Source: Nymphaea colorata | Taxonomy: Eukaryota > Streptophyta > Magnoliopsida > Nymphaeales > Nymphaeaceae | Assembly: GCF_008831285.2 (NCBI RefSeq) | Contig: NC_045138.2 | Location: 25,393,934 to 25,453,933 of the forward strand | Direction: 5' to 3' | DNA length: 60,000 nucleotides | Shown here: in pieces, positions 45,354 through 56,891 of the stretch | Layout: the number at the start of each line of letters is the position of its first letter | Position numbering within the stretch: position 1 is the stretch's first letter | Notes under the pieces: generated by a model | Told to the model about the DNA's origin: nothing | The model's input: only the letters and a program-made list of their open reading frames with translations | Databases searched by the model: none | Program-made: the position numbers and the translations under genes

Positions 45354-46514
45354 ATGATTCCCATGTTGACAAGGGCGGTAAGACGGCGCCATTTGCCGGA
45401 TGAAGCATGCCCATTCAATAAGAAGCCTCGACAACGGATTCAACGACTAATAGTCGAGCTAATGGAGGATTATTTCCATTTTGGCTCCCGTAGAGTTGCT
45501 AGTTACATTTTGAATTGGCGCTATAAGTATTTGTTTCTATTCCAATATTCGTTCATAATCTTCAGCTCTTTCATATATTGTTCCTTCGATTGGTGGCTAA
45601 AATTTTTTGGAAGAATTAATCTTCGATATGGATGTATCGTGTGTGTTCTCTAGTTTTAATGTATTCTATATCTTGTCTCCTGACTCGCATCTGCTTAATG
45701 CAGGGTTCTCTTGCTGCGCCAGTTCTGCAACCTTTGACAGAAGATGACTTGAGCAAAATGTTCTTCAGTGACTTCCGCATGCTAAAGATCAATGGTATTC
45801 CATGCTCTCTGACAAGAACTGGGTACATAAATCTTGCCACATCAGCTGCAGTTACTTCTTATTGCTACACTGGTAATCCTAGAAAATAAAGTTTAAGGTG
45901 ATGACATTTCCATGTTGCATTTCATTTCTCCTAGTTGCTTTTAAACTCTCCATCTTTTGGCAGCTTGAACTTTTGAGGCAATCAGAGTTTGGATAAGCCT
46001 GTTATGCATCAAGATACAGAAACAGAGAATGCTAAAGATTGAGTCAATGAAAATAACCAAAATAGATTATCTTCTAAAACATCTTATTGTTTTTCAACCA
46101 TGTTTTCAATCTGCCTGTGGTTTGTTTTTCTGCTTATGGCAAGTTATGTCGAGCCGAAGGTGTATATGGTTAAAGAATATGATATCAATTTCTTTCATTC
46201 AGACTGAATGTTCACTAATCTACACATTTTACCTATTAAATCTAAATCCTCTATGCGTTCCATCCATATATTACAAATCATCATATATTATATTTCTTTC
46301 TCGTGTTAGTAAACAGATGTTCTCTTTTTTTCATGGGTGTAGAGAAAGTGAGTTTTCTGAAGCCTACCATTAATTGTAGTTGTAACCTTGACTTTCCAAC
46401 AATTTGTTAGAGTCAGTAGTGTCTTTGAATATAGACGTGACTCGAGATGATGGATCTTATGAAGCCTATCTCTTCTTGAATTCCACTTTACTGTCAAATA
46501 CTTGTACAGGTTAG
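45354..46514 (+). CDS. Small protein of unknown function (~111 aa)
   Basis: Exons 45354-45494, 45704-45794 and 46411-46514 join in phase. The protein starts [20 protein letters not shown], has a basic [22 protein letters not shown] segment, then [21 protein letters not shown] and SDFRMLKIN, and ends with [18 protein letters not shown] and a short tail to TAG. The first donor (AGA|GTTGCT) is weak; the other sites are good. Beyond the stop two overlapping frames stay open: one to 46714 (starting [10 protein letters not shown]) and one to about 46650. The true C-terminus could therefore lie there if a frame change or another splice exists. I do not recognise the family. Confidence 0.5.
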
Positions 46515-46915
46515 TGAACTGGTCTCTGAACTTTTCCACAAGCCTTCAGAGGATGGTTTTGAAATGTCGATTCTCGAAGCATGCGGTCGATCTTCCAAGA
46601 GCCATCCATCTTGGAGAAGTCCGAAGGAAAAGTCCGGCAAACAGGGTTAGGTGGATATCCTGGGCAACTGAGAAGAAGATGAAAGCTGAAGGTGGATATC
46701 TCGTTTTGAAGTAATCTTGAAACAACTTGCAGAGGGGCCAACAATTTGTCATGTTATGATGTTTTCATTTGGTCCAAATCCAAGATGTCACAGTGAAATT
46801 ATGGATTCCCAATCGAAGCCAGTTGGTGAAGTCATAACTGAAGGTTTCAGCACATGTCTGGAAAAGAACATAGCCATGGGTTTATGTGCAATCAGGGACT
46901 CATAAGCCAAGGGCC
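46515..46915 (+). other. Probable 3' part of the small gene, frame unresolved
   Basis: The frame to 46714 contains VDLPRAIHLGEVRRKSPANR and VRWISWATEKK and reads like protein. A second frame over the same bases reads LFHKPSEDGFEMSILEACG. Neither joins the upstream exon in phase with a standard splice. Confidence 0.35.
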
Positions 46916-46919
46916 AACT

Positions 46920-47130
46920 TGAAGTTGCTTCCCAGCTCAAAATCTTAAAACTTGGCTCGAGTTGAGTTCGAGTTTACACAGTAAAATTGAAACGATAAAT
47001 GAGTCGAGTTGAGTTGCAATAATTCAGCTCGTTTAAACTCGACGCGGCTCGCTGCCTAAAACCGGTTGAATCGCATAAACCGGTTCACCAATTTAAAGAA
47101 ACCGGTTCACCAATTTAAAGAAACCGGTTC
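46920..47130. repeat. Repeat with four AACCGGTT palindromes
   Basis: AACCGGTT occurs at 47060-47067, 47078-47085, 47100-47107 and 47122-47129. The last two are in a 22-bp tandem unit ('accggttcaccaatttaaag'). The left part has 'gagttgagttcgag' words. No gene. Confidence 0.8.
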
Positions 47131-47139
47131 AAAGTAAAC

Positions 47140-48590
47140 ACACTTCACTATTTGCCGAGGCAAGCGATCCCTTCTCTTTCCAATTCCTCGCTCTTTCTCT
47201 CGCTTCCGTCGACCACCCTTCCAGTTCCCCCACCGCCGCACCCCCCGCAAGCACAGCAGCACCACCGTCGGCCCACCTGTCTGTCTTCTCTTGCCTCTGC
47301 CGCTCGTATGTAAGTTTTCCACTCTCTCTCTCTCAGACCCTTACCTTAATCTCACCCATCGGCCATCGCATTTGGCCTCTCTTTGATTCTCTCTCACACA
47401 GTGACAGTTCCCTTTGCGGTTTCAGACGGAACCAACACCCTTAGCCGGTTTTAGACGGAACCAACATCCTCATTCTCCGCGGCTGCACGCAAAACCACCG
47501 TTCGTCTACGTGTTCGGTGTTCCCTGCTGCACCACTGCTTGCAAGGCTCCAACGGACCGCTGTAGTATGTATGCATTCCTCCTTATAACGCGCTCTCTCT
47601 CTCTCTAACTCTCATCTCACCCATCGCCTCTCTCTCTCTCACAGTGCCCTCTGCTGCTCCGCCGGTTTGGGATTTGGGAGTGCTTCCAAAAGGTATGGCT
47701 AAAGAGATACTCTACTTCTACTTATACTTCTATCTATTGTTGCATCTCAATATGAAATCATCATATCATGGTCCTTTTTTTTCGTTGATCTGAAGAATCC
47801 CAGACTGAATATTTCTGCTTCTGCTCATATATATGAATCTAAACATAAACTGTTTTGGTGGACTTAGAGCCTAGTTGTGAGTTGTTTGATGGATGCTGGT
47901 TTTATCACTACCTGAAACTTGTGCTATTATGTCCACTGCAAGCGTAATGGTTATATGTGGCTCTTCACAGATGCCGAACATCTAAAAGCTATGTGGTTTC
48001 CCTTGTCATTGAAGAGAACCAAGACAAAAGAGGATACATTCAGAACAACTTACCTCCAAATGATCTGTTTTTTTCCTTGCAATCATGTGAAGTAGGGATT
48101 GAACATGAATCCCCACCAAAAATGAGAAAATGTTAAGCATAAATTGAAGAATCCCAGAACCTTCCTCAGTATGCTTGTGGCAAACAGATGCTCTACTAAA
48201 TTTGTAATATGCTACAACTTTCTAGCATCAATATTATATAAAATTAACATTGGCCAGGTGATAAAGAACCAAAAATCCTTTGCAATAGCAAACCCCATCC
48301 TTGAAATGGTGGAAGCGATTGTAGTCTCTTACAGTGACTACACGACCATGCACCTTTTATATCATCTTTATAGCCAAACGGCAATCATTACATATGCATA
48401 GGTTCTTTGTTATTTGTACTGGAGTTCTTTGGCCAGGATTAATGAGCTAAAATGTTACAGCTAATTTCTCACAAAATGCATTTTTTTTGCATTCTACATC
48501 CATGCAAGTAAAAGTTCATGTATATTTGCATTGCATCCAACAAGCTTTAGTTCCTTGATATTTTGCCCAATTGCTTATAGGTAACGAGAG
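47140..48590. other. CT-rich region and spacer
   Basis: Two imperfect blocks near 47320-47410 and 47590-47655 share 'ctcacccatcg' and '-tctctcacacagtg'-like words, i.e. a diverged ~265-bp tandem duplication. Splice-like words (TATGTAAGTTTT at 47308, TCACAGTG) suggest a transcribed non-coding leader, but no coding frame is supported. The rest is spacer. Confidence 0.35.
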
Positions 48591-48595
48591 CCTGT

Positions 48596-49265
48596 GGGTG
48601 TGAATTGTCATGCAATAAACACATGAATAAGTCCATCCACATCTATGTAGCTGCAACCTGGAATCTTTTTGACTCCTCTTTCTTTCATCGGTTTCCTAAG
48701 TTTCATCTCCTAACTGCAGCATATGGATTTGATAACAGCACATAAGACCCACTATGGTGAGGTTCCAATTCAGTCAGTTGCCTGGGTGCAGTCTGTCCTA
48801 ACTCTAGATTCCGATGGATGCTGCACATACCAAGAAGGGCACTTCAGACTGCAGAGTTGGCTCAAACGCAATTTTCTGATTTAAGTCTTCTGCAGCATTC
48901 AGCAAACCTGCCCTGCCATGAAGATTAACCATGCAGCAATTGTAATGAACGTTAGCATTGATTCCATTTCTTTTCTTCATCGACTCTAAAACATTGTGTC
49001 CATCAAGGAAATCTGAGTGGCTGCAGGCATTCAGAACACCAATTGATGTTATGTTACGTCATTAGGTTTTGTTCCTTCAATTTTCATTTGATTGAAGATA
49101 TCAACAACTTCCTGTCCAAGCCCATTAATGGCAAACCGCAAAAGCCTATGATCATTGCACTGCATGTGGTCAAGTTCTTTTCCTCCATCCGGTGGAAGTT
49201 TACAAATGCCTTTTTTATGGAACCAGTACCCAAGGGGACGCTACCCCTTCTTTTCACATAAATGT
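48596..49265 (-). pseudogene. PPR (E-class) protein pseudogene
   Basis: Reading the minus strand from about 49265 gives a diagnostic series: FHRMEEKNLTTCSAMIIGF; then, after a frame change, FAINGLGQEVVDIFNQMK; IGVLNACSHSDFLDG; ESMKKRNGIN; MVNLHGRAGLLNAAEDL; CSIHRNLELGQ; LELEPHHSGSYVLLSNPYA (with ELEP as TELEP); MKERGVKKIPGCSY and DVDGLIHVF followed by TGA. This is the typical last PPR motifs plus E domain of an organelle RNA-processing PPR protein. Frame changes near 49135, 48830 and 48745 and stop codons show that it is dead. No upstream PPR repeats are seen beyond 49265, so only the C-terminal part remains. Confidence 0.8.
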
Positions 49266-49447
49266 AATCTACTACTCAGCATTTCATGTTAGGATGATGG
49301 TCGATTGTTTTTTCCAGTCAGTTCCCTCTTGTTTCATCTTACCATGATGCTCGTTGAGATGTAGGCAGTTGCATATGTGAGTTTCTGTTACTTTTTACCA
49401 TACCGGTGGTGATGCTTCAGGTCCCATGGCGAGCGTGATGAGATTTT

Positions 49448-49641
49448 AACAAATCTATTGATACCATTCTTTGAGTAGTCAAAGCTACTTTCCCTGTCCA
49501 ATTAGGATGATTTCTTGTTTTTATTTCAGTATTCTATTTTTGAACAAATCTATTGATACCATTCTTTGATTGAGTAGTCAAAGCTACTTTCCCTATCCAA
49601 TTAGGATGATTTCTTGTTTTTATTTCAGTATTCTATTTTTG
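49448..49641. repeat. Two tandem ~96-bp units
   Basis: The block starting 'aacaaatctattgatacc' and ending 'cagtattctatttttg' occurs twice, with a 4-bp insertion (attg) in the second. Confidence 0.95.
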
Positions 49642-49649
49642 AGTTTGTC

Positions 49650-50289
49650 ACATCTTCAAGTGTATGGCTCTTTAGATATATGATAGTTGACAACAAAATC
49701 TATTATCCATTGCATAGTTTTCACTTGTTGGTTTATTTTTGAACCATATTAGCCCATATCTGTTAAGTAGGCAATTATAAATAGACTAGCCCCAACTAAA
49801 ATGATTTAATAGTTAATTTCTGGTTACAATCTGATGTATAGCTTTGGTTGTTTGACACTTGTGGTCCACTTGCATATGTTATAAACAATATTAAATATGG
49901 ATTTTATAAGTGCCATCGGCTTGTATATGTAGTATGCTTAGTACACTTTGATTCCCTAGGATTTGGGTGAATGTATGATTATATCTGGTATCTCTGAATA
50001 TCCACTTTATATTTGTTCATTTTGTGGTTTAAGCTTCAGAAGTAATAACCACCGTGCAGGTTCATTGAATAGTTGTTTAAATATTGTGGTTGAAATCTTG
50101 AATAACGCTTTTTCACGTCGTTTTTTATTTAAATATTTGTTATTTGGTTCTTGTTTTTTATTTTTTATTTTCAGGAATATTATATACTTCAAATTTTTGG
50201 TCGTGAGGGCTTTAGTTGGCATTTGCAGGCTTGCCCTAAACCCTTCCTAATCCTCTGCTCTGCCTGCGAGAGAGAGAGAGAGAGCAGCC
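49650..50289 (+). promoter_or_regulatory. Upstream region and 5' UTR of UTP15
   Basis: AT-rich upstream sequence ends in a GA tract (50268-50284) directly before the start context GCAGCCATGG. No TATA box stands out. Confidence 0.4.
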
Positions 50290-51870
50290 ATGGAGGGCCC
50301 CGGAAAGTTCATCCCCACGAATCCAAGACTGCAGCCGCCGAAGAAGCAGCCGGACTCCTCCCCAGAGTCGAACTACTGGCGCTCCTTCAAGACCCGACAG
50401 CTAACCCTCCCACGCCTCTCATCCAGCGCCGTCTCCTTCGTCCACTTCTCCCCTGCCCCTCCCCACGACTTCGTTCTCACCTCCTCCGCCTCCCTCACTC
50501 TCTTCTCTTCATCCACCCTCCGCCCCATCTCATCCATCACTGACTTCCCTGACGTTGCCTTCTCCGGCGCCTTTCGCTTCGACGGCAAGCTCGTCGCTGC
50601 TGGTTGTCAGTCCGGCGTCGTCCAGGTTTTCGATGCCACGTCCCGCCTTGCCCTCCGCCGACTTGAGGGCCACGCCCGTCCCGTCCGATTTGTCCGGTAC
50701 CCCTTACCTTCCTCCGGCGACAAGCTCCATCTCCTCTCTGCTGGCGATGACGCCCTTGTTAAGTGGTGGGACGTCTCCACCGGCACGGAAGTCCTCACCT
50801 TCACTGGCCATCGGGACTACGTTCGCTCTGGCTCGCCGAGCCCCACGTCCGCCCATCTCTGGGCGACGGGATCTTATGACCACACCGTTAGGGTTTGGGA
50901 CATCCGACGGCCGGAATCATCGGTACTTTCCGTCAACCATGGTGCCCCGGTGGAGGCCGTGCTGTTCCTCCCGTCCGGGGGATGGATGGCCACTGCTGGA
51001 GCGAATTCTGTCAAGATCTGGGACGTTATCAGTGGCGGGAAAATGATCCATTCTATGGAGAACCACAACAAGACGGTGACGGCCCTCTCCCTCGGCAAGT
51101 TCTCCGGCCAGGACGGCGTGGAGTCGACCCGGATCTTCAGCGTCTCACTTGACGGATACTTGAAGGTGTTCGATTATTCGAATTTCAAGGTTACTCATAC
51201 ATCGCGCTTCCCTTTTCCCCTCCTGTCGGTCGATTCATCGCCTTCGTCTCTGGTCCGGGCCATCGGAACCGCGAATGGCGTCGCCTTCGTTAGCAAGAGG
51301 AAGAATATGACAGAAGCCGACGGGGATTCTGCGCCAAGTGGGGCCGAAGGATTGTTGGAAGAGAAGAAGAGGACTTCGAAGGCTCGAGGATTCAGGTATT
51401 TTGAGCGCGGGCAAAACGAGAAGCCGTCTGGAGGTGATTTTATGGTGCAAAGGCCAGAGAAGGTGAAGTTGGCGGAGCACGATCGATTGCTTAAGAAATT
51501 CCGACACAAAGAGGCACTAGTTTCGGTCCTTAGGACAAATGATCCGATGATGGTCGTCGCTGTGATGGAGGAACTAGTGGCAAGGAATAAGCTTATCAAG
51601 TGTTTGACGAATCTGAATTCAGAGGAGGAACTCGGATTGCTTCTGGGGTTTCTGCATCGATTCACCACTATGCCGAGATATGCCAGATTCTTGATGGCAG
51701 TGGCGAGGAAGATCCTCACACAGCGGGCTAACGACATCGGGAGCTCACCCGCATTGAGGAAGCATCTGGCAGGCCTCAAGGCCACCGTTGCTGAGGAAAT
51801 TAAGATACAGAACTCGTTGATGGAGATACAAGGGATGATCTCCCCATTGCTGAGTATTGCTGGAAGATAG
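50290..51870 (+). CDS. UTP15: U3 small nucleolar RNA-associated protein 15 homologue (WD40)
   Basis: Single-exon open frame of 526 aa with a strong start context (GCAGCCATGG). The N-terminus KFIPTNPRLQPPKK and SYWRSFK-like segment (NYWRSFKTRQ) are typical of Utp15. WD40 repeats run from about residue 45 to 330, with motifs such as LLSAGDDALVKWWDVST, WATGSYDHTVRVWDIRR and MATAGANSVKIWD. A basic linker (KARGFRYFERG) leads into the C-terminal UTP15 domain (about 395-520: LAEHDRLLKKFRHKEALVSVL, RNKLIKCLTNLN). Utp15 belongs to the t-UTP/UTP-A subcomplex of the nucleolar small-subunit processome, needed for pre-18S rRNA processing. Length matches the family and the frame is intact. The coding part is GC-richer than its surroundings. 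The intron-free structure is seen directly. Confidence 0.95.
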   Translation: MEGPGKFIPTNPRLQPPKKQPDSSPESNYWRSFKTRQLTLPRLSSSAVSFVHFSPAPPHDFVLTSSASLTLFSSSTLRPISSITDFPDVAFSGAFRFDGKLVAAGCQSGVVQVFDATSRLALRRLEGHARPVRFVRYPLPSSGDKLHLLSAGDDALVKWWDVSTGTEVLTFTGHRDYVRSGSPSPTSAHLWATGSYDHTVRVWDIRRPESSVLSVNHGAPVEAVLFLPSGGWMATAGANSVKIWDVISGGKMIHSMENHNKTVTALSLGKFSGQDGVESTRIFSVSLDGYLKVFDYSNFKVTHTSRFPFPLLSVDSSPSSLVRAIGTANGVAFVSKRKNMTEADGDSAPSGAEGLLEEKKRTSKARGFRYFERGQNEKPSGGDFMVQRPEKVKLAEHDRLLKKFRHKEALVSVLRTNDPMMVVAVMEELVARNKLIKCLTNLNSEEELGLLLGFLHRFTTMPRYARFLMAVARKILTQRANDIGSSPALRKHLAGLKATVAEEIKIQNSLMEIQGMISPLLSIAGR

Positions 51871-53280
51871 CTCTATGTACTCACCCTTGACTATGTCGCA
51901 ATCATGGATTCCTTGGGGGGAACTCAGCTGCAGAATTCATTGACGGACACAACTACTCGGCCATTTTTCTCTTTTGACATTTCTCTCTTTTATTCACCTT
52001 TTGATAATCTATTTTATCTGTGTGTTCATTCTTTTACTTCTGACAATGAAGAGAAGTAGAGAACTGTTTGGAGGAGAGTTTCCTCTCCTTGAGCTCTGAG
52101 AACTGAATGGCTGTCTTGGCCTTTTACTGTACTGTAAGAAAAGGTTTCAAATTTTTGGCGAATTTTGTCATTAGTGATCTTGTGAAGTGGCTCATCCCTG
52201 TCATAAATCAAATTCGAGTCCAAATCCAATTAGAAGGCTAATATTTTAACTCGATCTTGTATCAGATGCTCCAAATCTGCTCTATTAGGTTACTAGTGCA
52301 ATGTCAAACTTTTTCAGTATATAGGTTATAAGATACGGCAAAATGTTCTTAGAGAAAAATTTTTCCCCAACAAAATTACCAAACTGACGTTCTGGTGAAA
52401 TGGAGGGATTTGTCTTTGATGTTAAAACAGCAAAACATAGAAAGCCACCACATAGATAATTATACAAGTGAAAATTTCAGTTTAAAAAAAGATACAACTC
52501 ATAACTAGATGTACCTGCATAACCATTATAACCCTATTTCATAAAGAAAAGAGGGTGTATATTGGCCGAGTCATTATGTGGGCAACACCGGTTGGTGCCC
52601 TTCAATATTTGTTTATCTTTACGTGGCTGTTTTAAATACTTGTTTTTTGGTTCATGTGAATGCCCCTTAAAATATGAAAACTTTTGAAAGAAAGAATGTT
52701 CTTCTAGCAAATTTTTTTGTTCCGCTACTTAGTATCATATTACTATATGATACTAATATCATATTGCTATTTATTGTATGATGCCCTTTGGCTGAAATTC
52801 ATGTCTTAATTTAGAGTGAAACAAGTTATATGAATATGATACGTTAAAAAACTCGAGAGTCAACATAAAAGGTAGATTCTTTTAATGTGCAAATCATACA
52901 AGAACTTCAACAAAATGAACCAGCACCTTTGTCTTCTGAAACCATACTTGGACAACCAAAAAGAAAAAAGTTACTTGATATTTCTTTTTTTTTTAAGTTT
53001 CAAAGATAAATATCAAACTTATATAAGAAATTTCCTGAAAATTGACTTGAGAAAATAAAGTGTAACAATGGAGTTTCGAAGCAAAATCACAATAAATGGT
53101 AAACATTTAGAAAAAAAAAAGTTACTTTGTTTATTCTTGATATTCTAATTTCTGTGCTGAAGTAGGCCGGCAGTCGCTAGGGGTCACAGACGGTTTTTTT
53201 CAGAGGTTTTTGAGATGGTCGGTAGTGCAGTGACAGAAGAGTAAATGTAGCCTTCACGTAGTAATTAGTTCCATAATGCA
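51871..53280. other. 3' UTR of UTP15 and spacer
   Basis: AT-rich sequence with no supported gene. The part up to about 52150 is the likely 3' UTR of the upstream gene. Confidence 0.5.
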
Positions 53281-53565
53281 GGGCTTGTTATGCAAGAAGA
53301 ACGAATAAGAAATGTCGAAGGAAGTTCCCGCCGTGTTTCTTCCTCGTTCTCGCTCTCTTTCTTGTTCTCCGGAATAGAAGGAAAGCAGGAGGCCACAACG
53401 CCCAGAAAATCCATTAATTGTTTATCGGCAGAGATTTTACACGGCAATGAAAGGACGCTGCAGAAAATCGGGCAAAGGTTGGTTGGTAATTGCATTGTTG
53501 TATTATTTTCCTCTTCTGGTTCATTTCCTTTTATTCCAATTGTCCTCCATTATACATTTCATTGG

Positions 53566-56500
53566 ATGGATGCTGCTGCATCTTTCTCAGGCCGGAAACA
53601 GGCAAAGCCGTCAGAATCTGATGACGAGGATTATAACCCAGATACCGACCTTGCGAATACCTCTAGAAGTAGAGGCGACAGTGAAGAAGGTAGAGGATTA
53701 TCAGTTTCTTATTTTTGTCTCTTGATTCTTTTTCTATCCTTCTTTTCTTGGGCATTGTCATTTTCTGTTGGGATTTTGTAATTGAGATAGTATGTGGATC
53801 GGAGTTGTTTTTGCTGCATATTCTTTGTCTGCCTTCGTCGCTTTGTTGGGGTTTGATTTCCGGGATGGTTTTGGAGTGTATTTCTTTTTCCCAAACGACT
53901 CCTCCTGTGGGTGAGATCTGTTTCTCATGTTTTATCGTCGATTTGGCACGTACTTCTTGTAAAAACTGATCTCCACTCCTTTGGAGTTTCTTGTTGAATT
54001 ACGATGTCATAAAATTCATTTCTGATTTTGTTTTACTTATTCTTCTCGGGCATGTATAACTTTGTTAGTTGTTTTTTCCTGATGATGGTGACTACAATGA
54101 GGAGCTAACACGCCTAATGCTTGGTCTGCCAGACAATGACGAGGCTCAACCGTATAAAAGACAGAAGATTACGAATGAGAAGGGAGAGAAGAAGAAGAAG
54201 CGGGCTAAAAAGTCTCAGAAGGTTTTGTTGGGCTGGCAGGTAATCGAAAGGGAATTGGAGGAGTCTTTGGTTGGAATTCAGGATGTCTGTGAGTTGGATC
54301 CTTCTCTCCGGGATGATGGCATTCCTGAAATAATGGAAACACCCGTTCAGTTGGTTATGCCCCTGTTGAGGTTTCAGCAAGAATGGCTGGCTTGGGCTGT
54401 GAAGCAGGAACAATCGGAGTTGAGGGGTGGCATTCTTGCCGATGAGATGGGTATGGGGAAAACCGTACAAGCAATTTCACTAGTTCTTGCTTCTCGGAAC
54501 AAATCATTGTCGTCAACCTCAGAGATGCCCACAACCAAATGCACTCTAGTGATTTGCCCTGTTGTTGCTGCCATCCAGTGGATAAATGAAATTGGTAGGT
54601 TTACTGTTCCAGGAAGCACCAAAGTGTTGCTCTATCACGGTCCCAACAGAACAAAAAATATCAATGGTTTCTTGAATTATGACTTTGTGGTGACCACATA
54701 TGCGATTGTGGAATCTGAATACCGTAAAAATATGATGCCTGCTAAGGAGAAGTGCATATGGTGCGGAAAGATGTTCTATCATCATCGAATGGGTATCCAC
54801 TTAAAGTACTTTTGTGGGCCTAATGCTCAGAAGACAAGAAAGCAAGCAAAGCAAGAAAAGAAGAGGAAACAGAACATAAGTCAGTCCAAAGCTAATAAAG
54901 CTAGCCAGCGCACGTTGAAGTTGGCACAAGGGAGAGCTTCTACATCTGAATCCAGTGAAGTTCACGTGGATGAAGGGCCATCAGATAGAGGCAATTCACA
55001 CGGAGGAAAACCATCTTTGCATTCTATTAAATGGGAGCGCATTATCTTGGATGAGGCAGATTTTCTTTCTTCATCTCTATTAATTTTTTCTTTCTCTCAC
55101 AATTTAATCAACAAACTGCAAAATGTTATTGTTTTTCTCTGATTGTTTAGAGTTCAGATACTGGTTCAACTTCCTCCAAGATGTTAGTGTCACTTATCCT
55201 TTTGATCTGGCTGTAGTTTGTGCTTTGTTAGTGTTTTTTTTAAGCCTTAGGCGATAGACTATAGTTTCCTTCATCTAGTTTCTTATTTTCATTAAAAGAA
55301 GATTTCAAAAGTTCTTTAGATGCGTAAGGTTTTCCTAGATAAATATATGTGTTTCTAGTTGTCATCCTTACACAGTGTAATCAGGAGGATATCCTTTCCT
55401 TGTAAACTTAACTTGGAAGTTGACTGGGTTTAAGAAACATTAGATATTCCACTTTGTTGAGGGTTCACATTACAGTGTTCCGATTGGATAAGTGCTTTCA
55501 TAAATCCTCCAGTGCTTCTCTCTATATTGTTGCTTTAAGGTAGCATCTTTATTACTTTATATAGATGTTTGGAGTATCATAGCCTTTGACTAGTGATTTC
55601 TGCTCATGTATTAGGAATATCAGTCTTATTTTTCCTCCAGGAAATGTAGAGGAAGATTGAGAAATAAAATTTCAGCAATCCGTTGCGACTTTGTTGACAA
55701 TTTCGGTTGCCTCATAATTCACGATATTATTATCTTTCTTTCCCAGGTCCATGCGGTTTATTTGTGAACTTAATCGAGTCGAGTTGACTGAAAAATTTGT
55801 ATTTGTATCCATGTGTCTAAGTGTTAATGTGCATTATTCAACTAATAGTACTTTACTTTTTAGGCACATTATATCAAAGATAGGTGCTGCAGCACTGCAA
55901 AGGCTGTTTTTGCATTAGAATCTTCATACAGATGGGCTCTGAGTGGAACTCCTCTTCAAAATCGTGTTGGGGAGCTTTATTCTCTGGTAAGAGTTGATAA
56001 CTCAAAAGCTTTCCTATCGTTATATTTTGCTAATACTTCAACATTTTAAATCTTTGATTTTTTTTTCTCTGGGAGGTACGATATCTTCAGGTATACCCGT
56101 ATTCATATTACTTTTGTAAGGACTGTGACTGCAAAATACTTGATTACAGGTCAGGATTTTCATCAACTTACTTTCTGTGTTTTTTTCTTGGACAAAAGGG
56201 CATCAAAGGCTCTAAGGGACTGAAATAATCTTATATCATGAAATATTGTGATACATAAGCAATAGAAAATTAAAAAATTGATTGTGCCAAATGGCATAGT
56301 TCTTTCTCTCTTATTTTTTTGTATGATTCTATGGATCTATAGAGTTTTTTGTGTATAAGGGGCATTTTTGTTATTTTTCTTTTTGCTGTCTTGGTGTTGG
56401 CATGTGCTTCTGGGCATAGTTGGTGGTTTCTTTCTTTTGTACACAGTTCCTCAGTATATGGTGATAGTCATTCATATTTGTATGTGTGAAGGGTAATTTA

Positions 56501-56849
56501 TCAATTTCTGCTCTTGTAACCTCAAGAGAAAGGGTTGACCTATATATCCATGTCAAAGTTTCATAACACATTTTTCAGTTAGCCCTAGAACCTAGTATGC
56601 TCCTCTATTTTACCAATTTGGGGTAGAGGATGAATTATTACGAACATACTGCATGTATATTTCTTCCTATTCTACAACATAAAAGATGTGTATATTTTCA
56701 GTGTCTCTTCTATGTTACTAGCATGGTTTACAAGCATTTAAATTGTTAAATTATTCTTGATTTTCTTTCTTAAACTTATTCTCAACTTAAGCCTGAAGTT
56801 ACCCTGAGCTTCAGGAGTCATGAATATATTGTTCATAATGGCTAGAAAA

Positions 56850-56891
<42 letters not shown>

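Noticed and set aside
50373-51785. Several open frames antisense or out of frame to UTP15
   Set aside because: Shadows of a GC-rich coding exon with an intact WD40 protein on the plus strand.
53290-53565. N-terminal extension of the RAD16-type protein from an ATG at 53290
   Set aside because: Open in frame, but composition is low-complexity and unlike the acidic N-terminus that follows. Kept only as an alternative start.
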